The translations under genes and the position numbers were made by a program. The notes below the pieces were generated by a model that made no database searches, was not told the DNA's origin, and saw only the letters and a list, made by a program, of their open reading frames with translations. A stretch of 64,000 bases of DNA, from assembly GCA_021234155.1 (NCBI GenBank), contig JAJEKV010000147.1, positions 1,387,019-1,451,018 on the forward strand. The letters are read 5' to 3'. Below are positions 32,214-43,500 of this stretch, in pieces. The stretch comes from Isoetes taiwanensis. Taxonomy: Eukaryota > Streptophyta > Lycopodiopsida > Isoetales > Isoetaceae. How positions within the stretch are numbered: position 1 is the stretch's first letter; every line of letters begins with the position of its first letter.

Positions 32214-33468
32214 ATGTTTGATCATGACTGCTTGTACAAGGTTGTTCAGGGTGATTGCACCAAGCTGGGGACACTTTTCGACAAGCAAAATTTTATATTG
32301 TGCATAGCTGATATTCCATACGGCTTTAAAATTAAAGATAGCGCCTTCGATGATGAAGCCTTCACGCACGTGCAGGTCCGTGCTTTTTTGGACGGGCTAA
32401 AGAAAGTCACGATATCTGCAAACTGGAGGGCTATCATTTTTCATTCAGACCTGCAGACGATGTCGGTGCTTAAACCTATGGGAGCGGTCTGTAACGCCGG
32501 CTTCGAACGTTTGGTAAGCTTTAAATTCATTGCTTTTCTTTTTATTGTAACCCCACGGTATAAATTTATACCTCAGTTGCCTTAAGGTTGAAATTTCTAC
32601 GGCTGGAGCAACCGTGGTATAAATTTATATGGCCAGACAACCTTCGCATAAATTTATACGGCATGGCACCGTGGTATAAATTTATACAGCAAGGCAACCG
32701 TGGTATAAATTTATACCGCCACACCACTGGGCTAACTTATTTTCATTGTTTTCTTTCTACTAATTTTTAATTGCTGTATTGTTTGGCAGGCTAAAAACGA
32801 ACGTCAAGGGACATGGTGGTGGTCCGTGCTTAGTGAGCTGTTTTGCGCATTTCCATATAGGTTTTTACAGCGCGGACGCCAAAAAAACCATGGCTCATTT
32901 CAATACGCAGAATGAGAAGACTCCTCCCTGCAATGCTTTTCAGTTCCCGGCTGTTCTGCAAAAGTTAAAAGACCCACAGAGACAAGGCGCTGTGGTGTCC
33001 CATTATCAGAAGCCACAGAGGCTTATTAATAACTTAATACAGTGGTTTTCTCGCCCAGGCGACTTGATTTTGGATGCTTTTTCTGGAACAGGCACCACAG
33101 CAATTTGCGCCCTTAAGCAGGGGCGCAATGTTGTCTCCGTCGATATAGACCCAGATAAAATAAGTTTCATCAGGACCAGGATAAGCTCTTGTGAATCCTT
33201 TCCTGATGAAAACGAGGAACTGGGAGCAAAGAACGGTGCTGGCGATGTTAAAGGCACTTTTACAGAAATCCAGCCTCCAATTACGGGGAGAAAAGATGAG
33301 GAGGTGGAGTTTGTCGACCTGGAGCCTGTGGAGCTTGTGCCCGAGAAACCACCTGTGCCAGTAGGATTGGAATCAGAAGCAGGCATCCCTGCTATTGTGG
33401 CCTCGCAAGAGACAGATCCTAAGGGGTACGAGAGTCCTGTGGACTGGGAAGAGCCACCTCCCGTATGA
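32214..33468 (+). pseudogene. Class-beta DNA amino-methyltransferase domain (N6-A or N4-C)
   Basis: Opens MFDHDCLYKVVQGDC with the catalytic motif IV as ADIPYGF (residues 32-38; normally DPPY). A 276-bp intron (32514-32789) holds four exact and one altered palindrome. The next exon reads GTWWWSVLSELFCAFPYRF, and after a one-base shift near 32910, NLIQWFSRPGDLILDAF then SGTGTT, the S-adenosylmethionine site (motif I), and VSVDIDPDKISF. Motif IV before motif I defines the beta class of PF01555-like enzymes. The tail is acidic and Pro-rich. Introns exclude bacterial contamination. Product base (6mA or 4mC) cannot be read from sequence. Confidence 0.8.
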
Positions 33469-33917
33469 GTTTATACAGACAGATTGCCTCTACTTTCATT
33501 GTAAACTCTGTGCTAAGAATTATAATATATATTTATGAAAATTTTTAAACTTAAAGCTTTGTGTCTTCAACAATGCTTAATTAGAACAACTCTTTCTTGC
33601 TCCATGATTTCACACTCTTTGTCTTTTATATGTTTGATTTTAGTACTACTTACATTAAGCGTGCAAAAATACAAACTATATTTCCTTCTGTTTTTAACAT
33701 TAAGAACTTATTGAGTTTTCAAAACTAATGTTTCTCTCCTTAAAACAAGAATTTATTTTATTTTATTTTTATTTTTTTTTAAAATCTTTCAAAAATGTTA
33801 CTTTTTTGGGGGTGTTTCGAACAATAAGTGCTCAACAATCTATTTTGCTCCCTATTTTGTCTGTTTTTTTTTTTAAGTTTTCAATTTTTATAAAGGAATC
33901 TTTCAAACGCACTTCTT
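33469..33917. other. Right non-coding end of transposon B
   Basis: AT-rich 3' flank of the methylase gene with T runs and an AATAT-rich stretch at 33520-33540, likely the 3' UTR. It leads into the right TIR. No gene seen. Confidence 0.5.
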
Positions 33918-33947
33918 AAATAAGTGCGTTTCATTTTAAACCTTGTT
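33918..33947 (-). repeat. Right TIR of transposon B
   Basis: Reverse complement of the left TIR. It overlaps a hairpin with arms AAACGCACTT and AAGTGCGTTT (about 33906-33931). Confidence 0.85.
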
Positions 33948-33951
33948 ATTT

Positions 33952-34262
33952 GTGAACTATGGAAATTCTTGGATATAGAACTTGCAGTGGCATGTATTTT
34001 TAAAGATGATGAGTTATATATGGGTATATTCTTTGATATAGACCTCTGGGGCTGGAGTCTAGGTGCGATGGTCTAGACTTGCGGTTATTGCACAGTAATA
34101 TGTGAATAGTTTTTGGGACCTTGGAATATTGATATAAAGATTAAATTCTTTACCTAAGTGTTATTGTTGCAGATGCATGAGTTAATTTCTTAAGTTTTTA
34201 GGCTTAAGTAGATCCAATGGTCGAGATTGATGGGATCTCCAGTTACCATAAAGGTTAACTGG
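33952..34262. repeat. LTR-like remnant right of transposon B
   Basis: About 34045-34120 (CCTCTGGGGCTGGAGTCTAG onward) repeats at about 37752-37830 with a few changes. It probably belongs to the same old retrotransposon as the gag fragments. No gene seen. Confidence 0.55.
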
Positions 34263-35091
34263 CCAGGCCCGTCAACTTGGCAAGAGTTTAAAAGTGCCTT
34301 TGAAGGACACTTTATACCTCCTGGATATAAAAGTAGACAAGATGAATGAGTTTTTGGACCTGACAAAAAAAGGGACTGTAACTGAATATAGTGAGAAGTC
34401 CAGAAGGTTGCAGTATCATTGTCCTTTTGAGGATAAGGGGAAGCTCTGTGCTCGATTTGTGAGGGTTTACAGGTCGATATTAAGAGCACAATGTCAGGTG
34501 TGTCCTACAAGGATCTGGAGGAGGTATCCAGAATTGCTAAGACTCATGAATCCGACTTAGCTGAGAAGGCAACTTTGGAGAATGCAAGGAAGAGACAAGT
34601 TCCTTCCACATGGTAGATTGGTGGACCTACGAGTAGAGGTAGATCCTGTAGTCGAGGAGGTATGGCTGCATAGGCTGTTAGTATGCAGGAGGGCAGTTAA
34701 AATCGAAGATCTCGCCCTATGTATGTACCTTTGAATGATGAAACCAGGGAAAGTTGTATCAATGAGAATCGATGTTTTAGGTGCAAAGAAGTTGGTCATT
34801 ATGGACGGGACTGTCTGAGAAGATGGGCAGATAGTACCACCTCATATGTAGGTCCTCAACGTGGAGGGCAAACCAACCAGTGGTCCAGGCCAAATTCTAG
34901 TAGGGTCAAGGTAGAGGAAACCCAGGCCGAGGTAATAGGGGTGGCCGTAGAGTTTATTGGGATAATAGCAAGGGTGGCAGAGGACAAGCTAGAGGAGATA
35001 ACATGATCATAGCACAAGCCAACCCTGCAGTTGAAGTTAGGGCTGCTCGAATCGCAGACCCTCATGTGAAAAGAATGTGCATGTATGCTGC
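34263..35091 (+). pseudogene. Gag fragment with zinc knuckle
   Basis: Starts at ATWQEFKSAFEGHFIPPGYK, the natural continuation of the fragment ending at 12938. It reads DEMNEFLDLTKKGTVTEYSE, then in other frames CFRCKEVGHYGRDC (CX2CX4HX4C) and GPQRGGQTNQWSRPNSSR. It stops matching at GTATGCTGCAG (35091), exactly where the other copies have the primer site. Many shifts. Confidence 0.8.
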
Positions 35092-36811
35092 AGACCATCG
35101 TTGTTTTAAAAATAACGACCTGCACTAATATCTTATACTTTTTGACTAAATTAATTTCCTTCAAATTATTTTTTATGGCCTTAGTGATGGTGGCTTCCAT
35201 AACCCGCCTAACCTGTCTTATACTTTCGGTGCTAATTCCGCAACTCATATTCCCTCTGCCTTATGTTTGTATCACCTAGTCTAACTATTTCTTTAGGTAT
35301 TTCTTATTTAACCTTATTATCCTTACTTACAATTTTAATAAGGAACAATAAAAAACAACCATTAAATAACCCCCTTTTTTTAAACCTAGTTTCGTTACTT
35401 TTTATTTTTCTCTTCCACAGGTGAACGGACGCGACCTGCGTCTCTGATCCGACCTCCAAGCCATCGGATCAGTATCCAAAACCTCCCAAATCCTTTCAAA
35501 TCCTCGCGATTTTGCTTACTGAAGAGGATTCAGATCCAGCTATTTGTAGCCCAAATCGGGCGACTTTCGGGCAGTTCTTGGCTCCCAAAATCAGATTTGT
35601 GGCTGCCAAATATTGCTTAAAACTTCTTGATTCTCCCTTATAATGCCAAATCGACCTCTCTGAGGCCCAAATCGGCCCATTCCAGGGCTGTCTCGTGCTT
35701 TTTAAAACACTTTTGGATTCTATAAACATTCATTGTTAAAAGGCAAGCGTAGCTTTACTACACTAGAAACCACAGGTGTAACACTTGATCCCCACCTAGA
35801 AATTCTGTTTGCTCCTTCTGCAACTCTAGCAATGCTCCCAGATCACTACATGCAATTAGCTCCTTCAGCAATCTATCCACAATCTGTCTCCTTCCAAAAG
35901 CTCCACCAACACATGCACCAAGATATTCACTGTACTTATTATTAACCACTAGTATATTTGTCCGTATAATCTCTGCATATACGATATATAAACTCTGCAT
36001 ATATGGTATTTTCATTTTATCTTTTTGAAAGACTAACCAGTTTGATGGGGTAATATGTATGGAAGTAGGCTAGATATAGAGGTCAAGTGTATAGCCTAGG
36101 ATACTTCTATGTCAGTGGATAAACTCGTAGAGGAATTCTCTGTAGCAAGTGCTATAATTCTTATGGGATCCCTTGTATCAACTTAAGTATATTATCTAGC
36201 TATAAGATACCCAGACTGGGTGACTTGATTATGTACTTTGCTTGTTACTTTTTGGATTTGGCCACCCAAGAAGTCTCGAGAGATTACATATCTAGTTCGA
36301 CCTGAGTATCTCTTTGGAATGGTGGGTTTTTTTTTTCTATGGCACGTACCTTCTTTATGAAAAGTTGCATTAACTGTATTACATTTGTTATATTAAATTG
36401 GATGTGTATATTCCTCTTTTCCTTTCGTTGTTATTGATGCATAGAGTATACTCAATGTTATTAATATTTGAGTTAGTTCTAAACTCAGAGGTATGTTAAA
36501 TTGAATGCTAGAAGGGTCGTGCATTGGAGCTATCTAGTATGTATCTTTCCTTTAGCTTAAATTACTTGTATGAAGCTAGCTTTGAACTTTCACGTTTGGA
36601 GAGGCGCCATCTTGGATTGGAAGGCTGAGCAATTGTGTTTGACAAGGATGGATCAGTTCTAAAGGACAAAATTTTATTCATTTGGAAGTATTAGATCAAT
36701 GGTTAGGTTTGTTTCAAGAAAGATGTCACAAAGGGAGATACAAACTGGATTTTTCATGAGTGCTCTAAGATGCACCCATGAGGACATGGGTTGAATTTTT
36801 GGAGGAGAGAC
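35092..36811. other. Non-coding retrotransposon remnants
   Basis: 35092-35150 is inverted relative to 14190-14250, and 35570-35700 repeats 13810-13945 directly. The rest is AT-rich with no recognised protein, and ends in a purine tract GGAGGAGAGA (36801-36810) typical of the base before a 3' LTR. Confidence 0.5.
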
Positions 36812-38448
36812 TGTAACGGACCTAGCAACTTAACACCAATATGAAGATGTAAGTAACGTTTCCATTATATAAGAGTGCATTTTCAATGGTGAAATAAATG
36901 ATTATGCGCCAGGAATACATGCATGCAATGTGTCCATGCATGCAGTGTGTGCATGCATGCAAGGTCATTGTTAGATTATATAAACGTAACAATATTATTC
37001 TGGATTTCTTGTGAAGGAGTTTTCCATGGGAAAGAAGCCTTTTTTTGTTGTGGAGGAGGTGCTTACACCAGATTGATCAGAATTGAACCAAGGAGAAAGA
37101 GCAAAGTATTTCTAGGTGGGGGTCAAGTCTTACACCTGGGTTCTTGTGATGTCTATGTTTTGGTTGACGTAGTTTTGGGAAAGCTTAATGAGCTTTGATG
37201 ATGGTTTGTAGATTTAATGGATTGAGGCATGATCTGAATTAAATTAACATAATCAAATATAGATTCTTGAATATAAAAGAGAAGGAAAAGTAGTGCTTTT
37301 AGATTATCATCTATGGTTTTATATTATCATATAGTGGAGATTGATTCTGAATAGCTGAGAAATTGATGAGCTTAACACACATAATTGTATTACGATTGGA
37401 TGATGTTATTAAATTGTCTTAGGTTGTTGGTCCTTAAAAGTATACCATGTCGGTGTGGGATCATACTTACTATTGTCAATGTAGCTTGTTGTTACTATTT
37501 GCATTTAGTTAAAGGAATTATGATTTATCATATCTCTGATTTGGTTGGCTTAGTAAAGTACAATGTATGCATGCATGGATTATTGTTAAAGGCATGTTTT
37601 TGGGATGTATCATGGTGTGCTTGGTTACGCGCTAATATGGCATTATGGTTTGCTACACAATTTGGTTGACATTGAGGATTTCTTGTTGGAATATGCCATG
37701 ATATATTTTTATGCAAAGTGCTATAATAGTATTGGAATGCTCTGTGATATAATCCTCTGGGGCTAGAGTCTAGGTGCGATAGTCTAGACTCGCGGTGATT
37801 GCACAGTGATATGTGACTGGTTTATTTGGAATATCGGACGTTGATACCTGAGGGTACAATGTCTTGCATAGTTAAGTGGTCCTCTAATGCTGGACGCAAC
37901 GTGGATGGGTGTGTACGCACGTGGACTACCCCGCCTCTATGTCACTGGCCTGATCAACCGAGTTGATCATGCTCAGACCCAGAGGAATATTGGTGTTGTC
38001 TATGTTGCCATGGTTGCTAAGTTATTATTATGTTAATTAGGGACGTCTTGTATTGAATTGCAATGGTTGTAGTATGTAGTAGATATTCATGGGTAAATTG
38101 TGCATTGTGGGACATGCTTGTATGGATTACTAACTTGAGTTTCAGGGGCGAGGCTACTGTAAGGTTAAGTTATTGTTTTTGGATGGATGCATTATGTTGT
38201 TGATGCTTAGGCATGTCCTAGAACCTCGATCCCCACTTAGTCCTTGTGACTAACCACGTAGTTGATGATGTAAGCAGACGTGCAAGAGGCTCCGGAGTGT
38301 AGCCAAGCTTCAGGAAGGCGAGAGTAGGAATTGGATTGCAAATAAATAAACTTGTTGATTATTATAAGAACTGGCTTGAAGCTATAATTGCTAAGTTCAT
38401 GGATGTAGCGTGAGAATATTATTATTGGTTATGGGGGAATAGTTTTTG
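36812..38448 (+). repeat. Probable 3' LTR or LTR remnant of a gypsy-type element
   Basis: TGTAACGGACC directly follows the purine tract at 36801-36810, as in many plant Ty3 elements. It includes CATGCATGC-type repeats (36918-36962) and the block shared with 34045-34120. Its right end is not defined, and the CACTA end at 38449 follows. Confidence 0.45.
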
Positions 38449-38459
38449 CACTACAAAAC

Positions 38460-38935
38460 CAAAGCCCTGTTACGACGTCTATTACGACGTCCAGACGTCG
38501 TTTGCACGTCGATGATCGACGTCAAAACGTCGATAAACGACGTCTATTTCGACGTCGGAGCGTCGATAAACGACGTTTATGCGTCGCTATACGCGTCGCA
38601 ACCGCGGCGTCTTTAAGCGACGACATGACGTCGTTCAACGTCGTTGCGTACACGTGGGTCAGCCACGCGGCACTGCTGCCAGAGTGACCGCGCCAGCGCG
38701 GCCGGCTGGCGTGGCAGATGACCTGGCAACGTCGTTCAACGACGAAAAGTACACGTCATCATGTCCGTCCAGCGTGGCGTTGCCAGCGCGTAGCGCTGAC
38801 GTGGCTGCCGCGTGTGAAACGTCGTTCAACGACGTTGCTGGCGTGGCTGTCACCTGTCTGCTGCGTGGCTGTCGGCTTTCTGCTGGCCTGGCGCCACGCA
38901 GACAACGTCGTTCAACGACGATTAAGGAATTTTGA
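38460..38935. repeat. CACTA subterminal repeats
   Basis: Many ACGACGTC, GACGTCG and GCGTCG units, including three copies of AACGTCGTTCAACGACG (near 38729, 38819 and 38904). This is almost a palindrome around one central base. Subterminal repeats are where CACTA accessory proteins bind. The region is CG-rich and would be a methylation target. Confidence 0.75.
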
Positions 38936-39364
38936 TAAAAAAAAATATTTATTTAATATTATTCAATATGATTTAACGGACAGTTAATATTCATATGCAA
39001 AATTAACAAATATTTAATATAAATAAATATTTAGTAATATTTATTAATATTAATATTATCAATAATATTAATAGTATTAATAAATATTAAATATGAACAA
39101 AATAAATCGAGAATAAATATTTAAAAATTTAAAAATTCGAAAAATAGAAACAAATATTGATTAAATTATATTAATGGTAGATAAGCATTATTGTTTAATA
39201 TGTAATTAAATGTTTAATAAATCTAAGAATAAAAAAATAGAATCGAGCATAAAATTAACATAACAAAAAATCACAAATAATAAGAACAAAGCATAAAAAT
39301 TTAAATTGAATTCAATTAATATATTTCACAATGTAATTTGCACATTACAAAATATATTAAGTCT
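38936..39364. other. AT-rich non-coding stretch
   Basis: Very AT-rich, with repeated AATATT/ATTAATA words. It is probably the 3' UTR or 3' flank of the second CACTA ORF. No gene seen. Confidence 0.5.
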
Positions 39365-40846
39365 TTAGTTGTTGCTCTCTTCTTCTTCTTCTTCATTGGC
39401 TTCGTCTTCATTTACGCATTATATTGTATCGCAACAATTAGTTCATTGTAGTCACAAATAATTATCTAATGAATGATACACACTTCATCCACCCTTTCAC
39501 GTCACGGTATGCGACGCGATGGCCGCATGACTGCCTTGTTTGAAGGCCCTTTCGCGTTCATCTTTAGCAGCCGGGCGACCAGCAAATGACGCCTAGTGAG
39601 AATGAGCACCAAAACTAATGTTAGTGTTCAACTCGAGAACCTACATTATAAACCAAATTTATACTTACAAATAGCTTATCCGTAAAAGCCATAACCGCCG
39701 CACCAGGTCTTATTGGCACTATGGTCGCCACTTGCTTCGTCGTACCTCGCGTCAGGTAACGCCTTTTGTTCTAGCTTCCCCTTTCTTTGATAATATGTTG
39801 GCCTTCAAACACTACAATGCAATACAAGGACTTAGTCCACATGGCATCATCTAATTATACCGACTCATGGGAGAGATGATGTACTTGAAATGCCTCATTA
39901 GTCAACCCGGATAGGTCGTGCCCACTTCCTCTATCGGGACTCCTGTAGCTTTGGCAAGAGCTTTCAGCTGCTTCTTCTGATTACCTCTGCAAAATATAAA
40001 TAAAATATGAGTACAATGAGGTTATAATGAAGAACGAAAGAGCCTAATACCTGGTGGATTTAACATGTTTACCCCGCTTTGAACAAACCTCCCTCCATGA
40101 GATCTCTCGACTTGAGCTCTCGGGATATTCTCGCTTCTAAAATCTCCTTGATCCTCTCTTTTTCCTCATCATAGGCTCCCGAAGTTCCATTCACCCTTGT
40201 GGACGTTATGGCAAACGCTATTTGTGACATTATTAGCCATCTTCCAAAAATTGTCGCCATCTGCAGTGCTGTGGCGCGGCAACTTCTTGCTACTACACTC
40301 AACATACGACTAACATATGAATATGTGTTAGTGAACAAAAAGGGGCATAATTCAAGATGAACTCACTCATATTGAAAGAGATGCCTTCGTGGGAGGTGGT
40401 GCGGTGGTGCACGATCTTTAACAGAGCTTGAAGAGGAATTGCGTCCACTCCGACGTAAACGACGGTCGGCGAACCTTCGTGGGGGTTCATTCTCCTCGTG
40501 CTCGGGAACGGGCCCAAGATTGAATTCTGAAGGAGTGTATGAGCTATGACGTGGAGGGTCATGGGCGCCAGACCTCCGCCTACTTTGTTCAACTGTGGCG
40601 GGCGCAATCTCCATTTCTCGCGGCGACATCCCGAATTGCAAGGCATTCCACCTATCTTCGGGGTTATCGCCCCTCGTTGATATCTCGGAGTTCCCGCTCG
40701 CCGTCTTCTCCTTGGATGCGAGGTCCTTTTTTCCGCCTCTTCGGCGGTGGTCTTTGAGAAGAAGATCCGCCCATAACCACGACGACGAACATTATGCATA
40801 GGAAAAGAAGGACGCAACCGCATTTACACGCTACATTTAAAAACAT
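39365..40846 (-). pseudogene. Second CACTA ORF (Pro/Arg/Ser-rich protein)
   Basis: It starts near 40820 with MGGSSSQRPPPKRRKKGPRI. After a shift it reads LQFGMSPREMEIAPATVEQ, TPSEFNLGPVPEHEENEPP and RRFADRRLRRSGRNSSSSS. Further exons contain AYDEEKERIKEILEARI and LAKATGVPIEEVGTTYPG. The end is acidic (NEDEANEEEEEESNN, stop at 39365). Position and composition fit the DNA-binding accessory protein or Transposase_24-like ORF of plant CACTA elements, but no diagnostic motif was secured. Confidence 0.5.
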
Positions 40847-41280
40847 TAGAACGTTAAAAATAAATGGTTAACTTACATTTTATCCTAGAAAAATCCATAC
40901 CAAATCCACACAATGGTGGAGGTGGCGGTGGTGGCGAAAGCTAAACCCGAACGACCAACTTCGCCTCTTAAAGGCCTTTGCGTTTTAGGGTCCGTCGAGA
41001 AGGCTACCAAGCCACGCCGAGAAGTAAAGTTGTGAACAATAGATATGCCATCGTGCGCATCCCATGGTTGCTTTGACATGTGCAAAAACTTGCAAGTTAT
41101 TTATATGGAGTGCGATGAATAACATAGTAGGAAAGCAACAAATGTTAGCAACATGGGAAGTTCATTACAAAACATTGGGATTTGAATAATTAAAAGTGTC
41201 TTTATATATTTGGTTATTAGACAATTAAAAAAATTTAATACTCTTAAACATGGCAAGATATACAATATTGTATTCATTAT

Positions 41281-42480
41281 TTGAGTTGTGACAACAACAA
41301 TTTTGACATCTCCAAGGCATCCATGCACTTCATGTGTCGCCTTTGTCTCACAACCATGGTAGAAGATATTCCAACACTTTGTAAGGCTTCAACAACTTCG
41401 AAGCTTTGGGTCGTGATGAGAATACGCCTTCACGTAGGCACATCATTCTTGTTTTTTGCTCCTCCAACTTGTCAAGACGCCGTGGTACATATGGGTTGGA
41501 TTAATCCATTGGGCATTGTTGTTATTATTAAACCACTCCATTAGTCAGATAGCTTGCACGAAATCCGAAGCATCTCATAAATATATCCCAATGCATAGAC
41601 ATCATGAATTTCGTGGTCCCCATACACGCGATCATCATCCTTTGATTTCTCAAACACGCTTCCTCTAACCATGGATATTTTGCTTGTCCATCCGAAAGTA
41701 AGTACCGACACTTCAACAAGGGACGACGCTCTTTTTGGCGTAAAATGAATTGCATTGTCCCAATCACCAATGGCCACCCACACATTTTGGTACTCATCAT
41801 CAAAATGTAATTTGACTCTCTTGCAATTAAGCTTTGTGTGAGTGAAGTGGCCTTTGTGGATCTCAACGACACCTTCTGCTAGGGCAAGAGCTATCTCTGG
41901 AACATACTGATATACAACTCGCATTTTGCTCCTAAGTTCAGCGCCTATGTGTTTGTCAGTTCTTCTTGGCGCTTAGCAATTGCATTTGACCATCTTCTAA
42001 AACGTGACAAGTTATTAGGTAAATAGTCAAACAAGTGTGCAAGTGTCTCTCCATTCATGAAAGGTAGAATCACCATTGGCCCTATGGTATCCCCACTAGA
42101 GCTAGCAACTTCATATGCAAGTCCAATGGATGTAGCCAAAGCAGGATGCGGGCTCTTGAAGCGTATGTATCTTTGAGCCATCTCATACGTCTCTGCCCTA
42201 TCTTTGCCCTTGAAAACCCATCCACTGTATAGCTCATCATCTTGGAAGTGTTGTGTTCCGTTGATTTTGATTTGATACGTGCGATGTGTTGGTTTCTCCT
42301 CAATAAGGCGTATCACATCCACGGCCTCTCTACGGGCATGGGATCAACAAAGATTGATGTGTTCATGTGATTCTCCAAAGAAAAGTGGGGCTTGCTAGGC
42401 CCTCGCTCCACTAGAGCTTCCCCACGATGCAAAGCATTTTTAATTACCTCCAACCGACGTGCATTGAGATCCGCAAATGA
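41281..42480 (-). pseudogene. Captured kinase-like sequence
   Basis: Leftward: FADLNARRLEVIKNALHRG, then after a shift RTYQIKINGTQHFQDDELYS and AETYEMAQRYIRF. PMVILPFMNGETLAHLFDYL follows, like a kinase hinge. After another shift: EIALALAEGVVEIHKGHFTH, TKLNCKRVKLHFDD (catalytic-loop position, HTKLNC rather than HRDxxxxN), VWVAIGDWDNA (in place of DFG) and VYALGYIYEML. It resembles a protein-kinase-like fold lacking key catalytic residues. The end at about 41281 is unclear. It is likely a host gene fragment carried by the CACTA element or an element-specific pseudokinase. Confidence 0.5.
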
Positions 42481-43160
42481 TGTTCTTGTGATCCAAACGC
42501 CGCTTCTTTGAGGAATTCCATGAAGCTACCCATTCCTTGACACGAGCCTCGGCATTGGGACTTTTAAGTCGCGACCGAATGCTTCAAACATGTCTTCAGT
42601 TCATCCATGGGGTTTCCAATCATTGGCTTTACATGTGTGTCAAGGAGAGAAGTCAACATTTCTTCTTGACACAGCCATTTTTGTGCTAACTCAAATTGGC
42701 ACTTCCTTTTCACATGTCGACAAAATGGTCGACCCGTTGACCGGCTTTGCATCTCCTACGGGACTTTCGTTAGCACATATCTCATTTATGACCATGCGCT
42801 AATCTCACTAATCATTAGTGTCTTCACAAATCGGGGCCATACCTACAAACCAATTTAGATTCATTAATCTTGCTTTGTGACTTTTTTCAAACCTTCATTA
42901 TGAATCTTTACCTACTTTCTTAAGAGTTAGTTTCCTTTTAATTTTTTTTTTTAAAACCAACTATTTAAATTTTTTTTTGCTCTTAACCACTCCACATCGT
43001 TGTTTCTTTGACATCCCTAACATCTTTAAAAACAACATTCTTAACTAGAAACCCGAAAATCAATAATGCAATTTTTTTCAAAAACCCCGCCTTTGTCCAA
43101 TCCTCAGTAAAGATTTCTATTTATTGATATATTAATAAAAAAAAAAAACAAGAGAGAGCG
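42481..43160. other. Non-coding spacer
   Basis: Mostly AT-rich with T and A runs. Short coding-like patches at 42560-42800 are not assigned to any protein. Confidence 0.35.
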
Positions 43161-43500
43161 GTGAGCTTGGACCCGAACACCTAGTCTTCTCCACTCAAGG
43201 AGAGCCGACCATGCCCTTGTCCAAGTCTCCCAAATTTTTCTAAACTAAATACATTAATCAATAAAATTACAAGAGTAAATCGGTGAGCTTGGACCCTAAC
43301 ACCTAGTCTTCTCCACTCAAGGCGAGCCGACCATGCCCTTGTCCAAGTCTCCCCAATTTTTTCTAAACTAAATACATTAATCAATAAAATTACAAAGAGT
43401 AAGCAAGTGAGCTTGGACCCGAACACCTAGTCTTCTCCACTCAAGGCGAGCTGACCATGCCCTTTGTCCAAGTCTCCCCAAGTTTTTTTTTAACCTAAAT
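43161..43500. repeat. Three tandem copies of a 122-124-bp unit
   Basis: GTGAGCTTGGACCC starts at 43161, 43283 and 43407. Each unit continues ACACCTAGTCTTCTCCACTC and CCATGCCCTTGTCCAAGTC, and the spacers have ATACATTAATCAATAAAAT. Copies differ at a few bases. Confidence 0.9.

Larger units (their letters stand above)
18937..33468 (+). pseudogene. ParB-like / class-beta DNA methyltransferase gene of transposon B, split by a retrotransposon
   Basis: Exons: from 18937 (no ATG in frame) to 19269; 19339-19540; [gypsy insertion 19541-30647]; 30653-31371; 31596-31816; 31878-32016; 32076-32513; 32790-33468. All introns have GT/AG ends (19270-19338, 31372-31595, 31817-31877, 32017-32075, 32514-32789). 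The first four kb code for an unknown N-terminal region and a ParB-like fold; the end is a DNA amino-methyltransferase. Three or more single-base shifts lie at A-runs and one in-frame TAG at 32199-32201. Bacterial ParB-methylase proteins have the same order. A role in methylating the element's own sites is inference. Confidence 0.7.
14319..33947. mobile_element. Giant DNA transposon B (TIRs, 4-bp target duplication ATTT)
   Basis: Ends are about 30-bp inverted repeats beginning AACAARGTTTAAA (14319-14348 and 33918-33947, two mismatches). Related sequence continues inward (AACGCACTT and GAAAGATTCC on both sides). ATTT is duplicated at 14315-14318 and 33948-33951. Without the nested gypsy element it is about 8.5 kb. 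It carries divergent genes: a DUF7869-type transposase leftward (17802-14720) and a ParB/DNA-methyltransferase gene rightward (about 18190-33468). A palindrome-rich control region lies between them. Confidence 0.85.

Noticed and set aside
32214-33468. Bacterial contamination or a prophage methylase
   Set aside because: The gene has spliceosomal introns and lies between plant transposon ends with a target duplication.
14190-35150. The inverted 60-bp match at 14190-14250 and 35092-35150 as outer TIRs of a larger transposon
   Set aside because: Both sides diverge abruptly, no target duplication was found, and the copies sit in retrotransposon remnants, so an inverted LTR piece is likelier.
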